Made by a program: the position numbers and the translations under genes. From an uncultured Clostridia bacterium (lineage in GTDB: Bacteria; Bacillota; Clostridia; TANB77; CAG-508): 11,490 nt of DNA. Location of the stretch: contig CALXAW010000039.1 of NCBI GenBank assembly GCA_944386375.1, positions 1 to 11,490 on the forward strand. Direction: 5' to 3'. The notes under the pieces are model-generated. The model was given only the letters and a program-made list of their open reading frames with translations. It had not been told where the DNA came from and ran no database searches. Positions 1 through 5,622 of the stretch are shown here, piece by piece (position 1 is the stretch's first letter; every line of letters starts with the position of its first letter).

Positions 1-603
1 TATATTTTCTATGCTATAGCTATATATTGCTGGTAAACTTTTCGTCATTTTTATTACTTCTTCTTGGCTATACCCTAACTTCTTTAAATCCTCTATTTTT
101 TGCTGTATATTTTCTATACTTAAGCCATATATTGTTGGTAAACTTTTCGTCATTTTTATTACTTCTTCTTGACTATACCCTAACTTTTTTAAATCCTCTA
201 TTTTTTGCTGTATAGTTTCTATGCTATAGTTATATATTGATGGATTACTTTTCGTCATTTTTATTATTTCTTTTTGGCTATACCCTAACTTCTTTAGGTC
301 CTCTATTTTTTGCTGTATATTTTCTATGCTATAGCTATATATTGCTGGTAAACTTTTCGTCATTTTTATTACTTCTTCTTGGCTATACCCTAACTTCTTT
401 AAATCCTCTATTTTTTGCTTTATATTTTCTATACTTAAGCCATATATCTGTGGTAAACTTTTCGTCATTTTTATTATTTCTTTTTGGCTATACCCTAACT
501 TCTTTAGGTTCTCTATTTTTTGCTGTATGTTTTCTATGCTATAGCCATATATTGCTGGTAAACTTTTCGTCATTTTTATTATTTCTTCTTGGCTATACCC
601 TAA
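1..603 (-). repeat. 105-bp in-frame tandem repeats (5 full plus one partial)
   Basis: On the minus strand the units run 603-499, 498-394, 393-289, 288-184, 183-79 and 78-1. They are near-identical at the DNA level, including most synonymous positions. Bases 1-78 are identical to 316-393, three units away. This indicates recent expansion by unequal recombination or slippage within the coding frame. Confidence 0.95.
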
Positions 604-747
604 TGTAAGAAAATAATTATAATTTCTTTCTATATTTTTTATTAGTGTTTCTGGTCTAAAACTTGCTACTGCATAATCATTTATTATTTTTTCCATTTCT
701 GCTTCTTCATATCCCAATTTTTTTAAATAGCTTTTTACTTCTTCCAT
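1..747 (-). CDS. mTERF-like helical-repeat protein, C-terminus cut by window edge
   Basis: The frame is open from ATG 747 to base 1 (249 codons) with no stop, so the C-terminus lies outside the window. GAGG sits 8 nt before the ATG. After a short N-terminus and one diverged repeat (residues 11-48), five complete 35-residue repeats start at residues 49, 84, 119, 154 and 189, and a sixth (from 224) is cut. Each repeat begins LGYSQ, has IKMTKS before a Pro at repeat position 16, then IY, then SIE, and ends QKIE-LKK, which fits two helices separated by a Pro-containing turn. That spacing (LG start, central Pro, hydrophobic heptads, ~35 residues) matches my knowledge of mTERF repeats, which stack into a superhelix that binds nucleic acid. 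The family call is inferred by eye; TALE-like or another alpha-solenoid is possible. No signal peptide or membrane segment is seen, so it is probably cytosolic. It lies 35 bp after a paralogous gene, probably in one operon. Confidence 0.72.
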   Translation of the reverse strand, partial: MEEVKSYLKKLGYEEAEMEKIINDYAVASFRPETLIKNIERNYNYFLTLGYSQEEIIKMTKSLPAIYGYSIENIQQKIENLKKLGYSQKEIIKMTKSLPQIYGLSIENIKQKIEDLKKLGYSQEEVIKMTKSLPAIYSYSIENIQQKIEDLKKLGYSQKEIIKMTKSNPSIYNYSIETIQQKIEDLKKLGYSQEEVIKMTKSLPTIYGLSIENIQQKIEDLKKLGYSQEEVIKMTKSLPAIYSYSIENI

Positions 748-782
748 TTCTTATTCCTCACTTTACATATTTATTTATGTTT

Positions 783-1181
783 TTATATTTCTGTAAAAAT
801 ACTAGGATCTGAGCTCATTTCATCTACTATGTCTTCTAATTCTTCTCCTTCAGCTTGTCTTTTTTGTATATAATTTTCTATTTCATATGCTTCTAAATTT
901 AATATATATGGATTTCCGTCAAATAATATATTTAACATTTCAAATCCTAATTCGTGCATCTTGTTTATTAATTTTTCTATATCTGTATTGCTTTTTTCTA
1001 AATACATTGCATTGCTACTTATTATATTTCTTACTTGTATTTCGTCACATTTTATTTTTTTTAATATGTCTATTTTTTCTTTTATTTCTTCTTCGCTTAA
1101 TTCTTTTATGTTTGGGCTTATTTCCTCCATTTGGTTTATTGTTTTTTGGCTTATTCCTAATCTTTTTAATATTTCTTCCAT
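783..1181 (-). CDS. small acidic mTERF-like repeat protein (132 aa)
   Basis: The ATG at 1181 follows GGAGG with an 8-nt spacer. The protein splits into three units of exactly 35 residues: 8-42, 43-77 and 78-112. The first aligns without gaps to the repeats of the adjacent gene: LG, S-Q at positions 4-5, Ile at 8, Met at 11, S-P at 15-16, Ile at 18, S-x-E at 22-24, then KI and LKK. The third keeps LGF and N-P. The two genes are therefore diverged paralogues built from the same module. About 30 Asp/Glu face about 15 Lys/Arg, so the protein is strongly acidic, which argues against simple DNA binding and could suit a partner or inhibitor role (inference). No membrane segment or known catalytic motif is seen. 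It is the first gene after the promoter at 1215-1243. Function unknown. Confidence 0.75.
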   Translation of the reverse strand: MEEILKRLGISQKTINQMEEISPNIKELSEEEIKEKIDILKKIKCDEIQVRNIISSNAMYLEKSNTDIEKLINKMHELGFEMLNILFDGNPYILNLEAYEIENYIQKRQAEGEELEDIVDEMSSDPSIFTEI

Positions 1182-1214
1182 CTTTCATTCCTCCATTTTT
1201 TATTTTTCTATTCT

Positions 1215-1243
1215 TTTATATCATGTTTACTATTTTTATTCAA
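1215..1243 (-). promoter_or_regulatory. sigma-70-type promoter for the two repeat-protein genes
   Basis: Read on the minus strand, a TTGAAT -35 box (1243-1238), a 17-bp spacer and a TATAAA -10 box (1220-1215) precede the GGAGG and ATG of the gene starting at 1181. Transcription would start near 1208. No further promoter is visible in the 35 bp between the two genes, so the pair is probably one transcript. Confidence 0.6.
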
Positions 1244-1256
1244 TTGCATTTTATGT

Positions 1257-1412
1257 TTAGGTAATTCTTTTTTTATTTTCTTCTACATAACCTATTATGT
1301 TATTTTCCATTTTTGCAAGCCATAGCTTAAATGGCTCTGCTTTTGGACTATTTCTTGGAATATTACTGTCTGTTAATGCTTTGTATATAATTTTCTGTAT
1401 TCCAAATGGCAT
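1257..1412 (-). pseudogene. remnant of a BRO-family antirepressor-like gene
   Basis: A 51-codon frame, shifted relative to the ATPase and overlapping its last codons, contains LTDSNIPRN followed directly by SPKAEPFKLWLA. From memory, both blocks are characteristic of prophage antirepressor-like (Bro-N) proteins, where they are separated by several dozen residues. Here they are fused, as if the middle had been deleted. There is no ribosome binding site before ATG 1412, and a TAA stands four codons upstream of that ATG in the same frame, so this is probably debris rather than a working gene. It ends at TAA 1257-1259, just upstream of the repeat-protein promoter. The family assignment is by recognition only. 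Confidence 0.45.
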
Positions 1413-2688
1413 ATAACGGGATATTTAAAATATTATTGTCATATTTTAAATTCAACAAAGAATATCTTATAGCAAATTTGGGCTTGTATTCTTTCATATA
1501 TACTTTTAGGCTTTGTGCTTTCACATTTATTCCTGCTTTTGTTTCAATTGGTACTATTAAATTTTTATATGCAAACACAAAATCTACTTCACTTTGAAAT
1601 TCATTTGACCAATAATAAATTGTATTTATTTTTTTTATATTACCCAATTCTTGAAGCACAAATTGTTCTGTTAGTAATCCATTAAATTCATTATATATTG
1701 CATCTCTATCTATTATTGTTTCGTATGGCAATTCGCAAAGTACTCTTAATAATCCTACATCAAGTAAGTATATTTTAAATGCCTTTAAGTCTTCATATGC
1801 TTTTAGAGGTTGTTTGTCTCCACATTTTACTCTATTTACAACTTTTATTATTCCAGTATCTTTTAACCAATTAATGGAATTTTCATATTCTCTTGCACGT
1901 GCACCTTCTTTTACAACACCATATATAAACTTTTTATTTTCTTTTGCTAATTGTGATGGTATACTATCCCAAACATACTGTATTTTAGTTGCTGTATTAC
2001 TATCTGTATGTTTTGAAAAGTCTCTTTCATATGATTCTAAAATACCTTTTTGCACCTGTTCTACAAGTTCAAAATCTTTTTCTTCAATCCATGTTTTTAC
2101 TGCTCTTGGCATTCCTCCTATGACGAAATATTTTTTTAGATAATCTTTTAATTTGTCTGATATTAAATCAGGTATTTGTTTTAGGTTATTTTTTTTGATA
2201 ATATCAATTAACATCTGTTCCCCATTTGCTATTAAAAATTCTTCAAAATCCAGTGGTTGCAATTCCAAAAAATCTACTTTTCCTACTGGGAATGATACTT
2301 TATCATGTAAAAACACACCTAATAAACTTCCAGCACAGCATATTGCATATTCTGGCGCTTCTTCTGCGAAATATTTTAAAGCTGTAAGCGCTCTTGGTAA
2401 TTCTTGAATCTCATCAAATATTATTAATGTTTTTTCTGGTTGAATTTTTTTATGATTAATTGCAGATAAATATTCTATAATTCTAGATGGTTCTATATTA
2501 TTTTGGAATAAATCTACTATATTCCCTGCATTTTCAAAATTTATATACAGTGTGTCATCAAAATATCTTTTGCCAAATTCTTGCAAAATCCATGTTTTTC
2601 CTACTTGTCTAGCTCCTTTTAAAATTAAAGGTAATCTGCTTTTTTTATTTTTCCATTTTTCTAATTCTGTTATAATTTTTCTATACAT
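1363..2688 (-). CDS. AAA-type ATP-binding protein, DUF4143 family
   Basis: This 441-residue protein has the architecture of the widespread AAA_14/DUF4143 ATPases. The Walker A motif GARQVGKT is at 25-32, Walker B TLIIFDEIQ at 87-95, and a sensor-like CCAGSLLGV at 117-125. The C-terminal half holds the DUF4143 region with a PD-(D/E)xK-like pattern: E367-V-D369-F, then P380-I-E382-T-K384-A-G. The ATPase signature is clear; the nuclease-like pattern is known in this family, but activity is not established. GGAG lies 8 nt before the start. The last ~12 residues after LYAIW overlap the BRO-like remnant in another frame and may be an acquired tail. Such genes are often multicopy accessory genes. 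The biological role is unknown. Three 33-bp-period repeats sit in its promoter region. Confidence 0.9.
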   Translation of the reverse strand: MYRKIITELEKWKNKKSRLPLILKGARQVGKTWILQEFGKRYFDDTLYINFENAGNIVDLFQNNIEPSRIIEYLSAINHKKIQPEKTLIIFDEIQELPRALTALKYFAEEAPEYAICCAGSLLGVFLHDKVSFPVGKVDFLELQPLDFEEFLIANGEQMLIDIIKKNNLKQIPDLISDKLKDYLKKYFVIGGMPRAVKTWIEEKDFELVEQVQKGILESYERDFSKHTDSNTATKIQYVWDSIPSQLAKENKKFIYGVVKEGARAREYENSINWLKDTGIIKVVNRVKCGDKQPLKAYEDLKAFKIYLLDVGLLRVLCELPYETIIDRDAIYNEFNGLLTEQFVLQELGNIKKINTIYYWSNEFQSEVDFVFAYKNLIVPIETKAGINVKAQSLKVYMKEYKPKFAIRYSLLNLKYDNNILNIPLYAIWNTENYIQSINRQ

Positions 2689-2718
2689 ATAACCATCTCC
2701 TTTGTTTTAAACGCTTTC

Positions 2719-2804
2719 CACATTTTTTTGACCAATATTTATGGTTTCTATCACATTTTCTTGACCAATATACTGCTATTATATCACATTTTCTTGACCA
2801 TATG
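2719..2804. repeat. three direct repeats, 33-bp period, in the ATPase promoter region
   Basis: Three copies of a 20-bp motif start at 2719, 2752 and 2785, exactly 33 bp apart. On the minus strand (transcript direction of the ATPase) the core is GGTCAAGAAAATGTGATA; the copy nearest the gene has AAA for AGA and GGA for ATA. One copy lies in the -35/-10 spacer and two lie downstream of the predicted start site. A near three-turn helical spacing suggests a regulator bound to one face of the DNA, possibly autoregulation (inference). Confidence 0.8.
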
Positions 2805-2807
2805 CAA
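2778..2807 (-). promoter_or_regulatory. promoter of the DUF4143 ATPase gene
   Basis: Minus strand: TTGCAT (2807-2802), 18-bp spacer, perfect TATAAT (2783-2778). The predicted start near 2771 gives a leader of about 80 nt holding two of the three direct repeats. The third repeat fills most of the promoter spacer. Confidence 0.55.
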
Positions 2808-2823
2808 GTAATTTGTTTTATGG

Positions 2824-2852
2824 TTGAATGGTTTTTGTTTTTGTGTTATACT
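2824..2852 (+). promoter_or_regulatory. promoter of the class A PBP gene
   Basis: Plus strand: TTGAAT (2824-2829), 17-bp spacer, TATACT (2847-2852). Transcription would start near 2859, downstream of the in-frame ATG at 2802 and upstream of the TTG at 2889. This supports the TTG as the real start. The promoter is divergent from that of the ATPase. Confidence 0.6.
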
Positions 2853-2888
2853 TGTTTTGTAAGTTTATTAAAGGAAAGGGATTTTAAA

Positions 2889-5411
2889 TTGAGTCGAAAA
2901 AGTAAAAAGTTTGATGAAGAAAGTGAAATACCTAAGGCTTTAAGAAAGAGAAAAAATTATGAAGATGATGACGATTTGCCTAAGGCTGTAAAAAGAAATA
3001 AGAAGAAGAAAAAGGCTAAAAAGAAATTTAAAAAATACTTTATTATTTTTCTTATAATTGTTCTTGTGCTTTTACTAGTTTGGGGATTTATTAGAATACA
3101 TACTTGGACAACTCTTGCACAGGATATGCTGGCAAATACTAATTCTCAAGTTTTAGATACTAATAATAATGTAATTGCTCAAATTGGTAGTGAAAAGATA
3201 AAAGAGCCTATCTCGTATTCTAAAATACCAGAAAATTTAAAAGATGCATATATTGCTATTGAAGATAAAAGATTTTATAACCATCATGGTGTTGATATAA
3301 AAAGAACAGCTTCTGCAATATTTTCGTATGTTATACACTTTGGTTCTTCTTCTTTTGGTGGTAGTACTATAACACAACAATTAGTTAAAAATATGACTGG
3401 TGACGATTCTGCTACACCTGCACGAAAGATGACAGAATGGGTTAAGGCTCTTACATTAGAAACTTGTATGTCTAAAGAGGAAATATTAGATACTTATTTA
3501 AATATAATATATGTTGGACCAAATATTTATGGTGTAGAGATGGGTGCCAAATATTATTTTAATAAGAGTGTTTCTGATTTAAGTTTAGCAGAATGTGCAT
3601 TTTTGGCAGGAATAAATCATTCGCCAAATTCGTATAATCCATTTGGCAATACAGATAAAACAGAAAAAATTACAAACAGAACAGACATTGTATTAAATGA
3701 GATGCTAGAACAAGATTATATAACAGAAGAAGAATGTAATACTGCAAAACAAGAAGTGGAAAACGGACTTGCTTTTAGCCAAGGTACTGTTACTGCAAAA
3801 AGTAATGGTGTGTATTCATACCATACAGATGCATTAATTAATGAGGTTGTTGAAGATTTATGTAATAAAAAGAAAATTTCTAAATCTTTTGCTACAAATT
3901 ATTTAAATATGGCAAACCTTACAATTTATAGTACACAAGATTCAAATATACAACAAGCTATGGAAACAGAATTTGAAAAAACTAAATATGTTCTACAATC
4001 TGCAAATGACCCTAATGCTACTTCTCAAGCTGCAATGGTTGTTATAGACCATAAAACTGGAAAAGTTGTTGGTTGCATTGGTGGTTTAGGAGAAAAAACA
4101 GAGGCTAGGTCACTAAATAGGGCTACACAGTCTGCAAGGCAAACTGGTTCTGCTATAAAACCTATTGCAATACTTGCTCCTGCCTTAAAAGAAAAAATTA
4201 TTACACCTGCTTCTATATATGTTGATGAACCTACAACTTTTGATGATGGTTCAGAAGAAGGCTATTCTCCTGTAGATTATGACCCATACTTAGGTTCAAT
4301 TACTGTAAGACGAGCTGTTGAGTCTTCGCAAAATATTCCTTTTGTTACAATGATGGAACAGCTTACCCCTGAAAAGTCTGTTAAGTATTTGGAAAAGATG
4401 GGTGTTACCACACTTACAGAAAACGATTATGAACTTCCTCTTGCTTTAGGTGGTTTAGATAAAGGTATGACTCCTTTAGAAACTGCAGCTGCATATGCTA
4501 CAATTGCAAATAATGGTGTATATATAGAACCTATTTTTTATACTAGAGTAGAAAATCAAGATAGAAAAACTGTTATTGAAAATAAACAAACTAAGAGAAA
4601 AGTATTTTCTGAAAGTGTTGCATATGTATTGCAAAAATTGCTAACTGTTCCTGTAACTGGTAGTAATGGTACAGCAACTTATTGTGCAATTTCTGGAATG
4701 GATGTTGCTGCAAAAACTGGTACAACTAACGAAAATTATGATAGATGGCTTTGTGGTTTTACCCCATATTATACAGCTGCAACTTGGTATGGATTTGACC
4801 TAAATGAGACTATACGTTATGGTGGTAGAAATCCTGCAGGTGTACTATGGGCATATGTTATGAGAAGTATCCATTCTGGCTTAGAAAACGCTAAGTTTGA
4901 GATGCCTAAAAGAGGTGTAGAGTCTGCAACAATTTGTGGCGAAACTGGAAAACTTGCTAATAGTGGTTGTCCAGATAGATATACAGAATATTTTGTAAAA
5001 GGTACTTTACCAGATAAGTGTACATTACATTCTGGTTCTAGTGACAATGTTAAGTCAAATAGAAATACTACTAATATAACTCGCGGCTTAGAAGATGAAG
5101 ATAATTTAACAGATACACCTACTCCATCACCTCAAGTTACTCAAAATCCACCGCCTCAAACTACTACAGAACAAAATAGTTCTTCAAGTACTAACACAAC
5201 AAATACTGCAAATAACAATAATACACCAACTAACACAAGCTCTGGTTCTCAGTCTTCTGGTAGTGGCACAACTACAAATACAAACAGCGGAAGCAGTAGT
5301 GGCGGAAGTAGTGAAAGTAGCGGTTCTGGAGCAACACCACCTACTGAACAAGAAAGTGGCTCTTCTGATACTAGCTCCTCAACTACAACAACTGATACAG
5401 AAACAGAATAA
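2889..5411 (+). CDS. class A penicillin-binding protein (PBP1A type, bifunctional)
   Basis: This enzyme polymerises lipid II into glycan strands and cross-links peptides, acting outside the cytoplasmic membrane. TTG 2889 is chosen because GGAAAGGG lies 8 nt before it and the promoter is downstream of the longer ATG start at 2802; this gives 840 residues. Order: a Lys-rich cytoplasmic head with two PKA-containing segments; one membrane helix at about 50-68; a GT51 transglycosylase with catalytic Glu125 in EDKRF and GGSTITQQLVKN; then a transpeptidase with SxxK Ser421/Lys424 (SAIK), SxN 480-482 (SQN) and KTG 609-611. A Cys-containing segment follows (683-711). The last ~100 residues (742-840) are almost all Ser, Thr, Asn, Gly, Pro, a flexible wall-spanning tail. 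All catalytic motifs are intact. It is a single gene ending at the hairpin-rich convergent region. Which paralogue it is (ponA, pbpF etc.) cannot be decided. Confidence 0.95.
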   Translation: MSRKSKKFDEESEIPKALRKRKNYEDDDDLPKAVKRNKKKKKAKKKFKKYFIIFLIIVLVLLLVWGFIRIHTWTTLAQDMLANTNSQVLDTNNNVIAQIGSEKIKEPISYSKIPENLKDAYIAIEDKRFYNHHGVDIKRTASAIFSYVIHFGSSSFGGSTITQQLVKNMTGDDSATPARKMTEWVKALTLETCMSKEEILDTYLNIIYVGPNIYGVEMGAKYYFNKSVSDLSLAECAFLAGINHSPNSYNPFGNTDKTEKITNRTDIVLNEMLEQDYITEEECNTAKQEVENGLAFSQGTVTAKSNGVYSYHTDALINEVVEDLCNKKKISKSFATNYLNMANLTIYSTQDSNIQQAMETEFEKTKYVLQSANDPNATSQAAMVVIDHKTGKVVGCIGGLGEKTEARSLNRATQSARQTGSAIKPIAILAPALKEKIITPASIYVDEPTTFDDGSEEGYSPVDYDPYLGSITVRRAVESSQNIPFVTMMEQLTPEKSVKYLEKMGVTTLTENDYELPLALGGLDKGMTPLETAAAYATIANNGVYIEPIFYTRVENQDRKTVIENKQTKRKVFSESVAYVLQKLLTVPVTGSNGTATYCAISGMDVAAKTGTTNENYDRWLCGFTPYYTAATWYGFDLNETIRYGGRNPAGVLWAYVMRSIHSGLENAKFEMPKRGVESATICGETGKLANSGCPDRYTEYFVKGTLPDKCTLHSGSSDNVKSNRNTTNITRGLEDEDNLTDTPTPSPQVTQNPPPQTTTEQNSSSSTNTTNTANNNNTPTNTSSGSQSSGSGTTTNTNSGSSSGGSSESSGSGATPPTEQESGSSDTSSSTTTTDTETE

Positions 5412-5422
5412 TAATATTTATA

Positions 5423-5487
5423 GAACAAAAGCGATGTGATTAAAATATTTTAACATTTTAGTATAGTTACACATCGCGTATTTGTTC
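5423..5487 (+). terminator. imperfect inverted repeat, probable terminator of the PBP gene
   Basis: GAACAAA (5423-5429) pairs with TTTGTTC (5481-5487), and GCGATGTG (5431-5438) pairs with CACATCGC (5470-5477). The inner AT-rich loop can also pair TAAAAT with ATTTTA. It starts 11 nt after the PBP stop codon. There is no long T-run, so termination is inferred from position and structure. Confidence 0.5.
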
Positions 5488-5541
5488 GCGCGCCAAATTT
5501 TATGAAATAAAATTTGTGTGCAACGTTGGAGCGTAGCGACT
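5488..5541. other. locally GC-rich segment with an AT hairpin, function unknown
   Basis: A 10-bp perfect stem, CAAATTTTAT (5494-5503) with ATAAAATTTG (5507-5516), has a 3-nt loop. It is flanked by unusually GC-rich bases (gcgcgc on the left, ggagcgtagcgac on the right) that stand out from the AT-rich surroundings. The flanks can extend the stem with G-U pairs around one bulged U. It may be a dispersed palindromic element, but only one copy is in the window. Confidence 0.4.
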
Positions 5542-5580
5542 GTTATTTAATAGGAAAGTGATACTTTCCTATTAAATAAC
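5542..5580. repeat. perfect 18-bp inverted repeat
   Basis: Bases 5542-5559 and 5563-5580 are perfectly complementary around a 3-nt loop. The structure is symmetric and could act on either strand. Its last four bases overlap the base of the next hairpin. It may serve as a bidirectional terminator between the convergent PBP and valS genes. Confidence 0.75.
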
Positions 5581-5609
5581 CCCTCATCTTTAAAACAGAT
5601 GAGGGGTTA
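5577..5609 (-). terminator. GC-containing hairpin after valS, probable terminator
   Basis: A 13-bp stem, TAACCCCTCATCT (5577-5589) with AGATGAGGGGTTA (5597-5609), encloses a 7-nt loop, starting 13 nt beyond the valS stop codon on the minus strand. On that strand the stem is followed by a short TTTAAT rather than a full U-tract. It is the most GC-rich stem of the cluster. Confidence 0.65.
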
Positions 5610-5622
5610 GTTATGGGTTATA

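Noticed and set aside
27..608. Plus-strand open frames with repeated Leu/Phe/Tyr-rich sequence
   Set aside because: They are antisense shadows of the tandem-repeat gene on the minus strand, with no ribosome binding site.
887..1264. Plus-strand hydrophobic open frames
   Set aside because: Antisense to the 132-residue gene; the Phe/Leu-rich composition comes from reading AT-rich coding DNA backwards.
1319..1337. Small AGCCAT/ATGGCT hairpin after the ATPase gene as a terminator
   Set aside because: It is only 6 bp, has no T-run, and falls inside the conserved block of the BRO-like remnant.
2719..2804. CRISPR-like spaced repeats
   Set aside because: Only three 20-bp copies with 13-bp gaps, placed in a promoter; the gaps are too short for spacers and no cas gene is present.
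2802..2888. Longer PBP start at ATG 2802 with a 29-residue hydrophobic extension
   Set aside because: It lies upstream of the predicted promoter and has no ribosome binding site; TTG 2889 has both in the right place.
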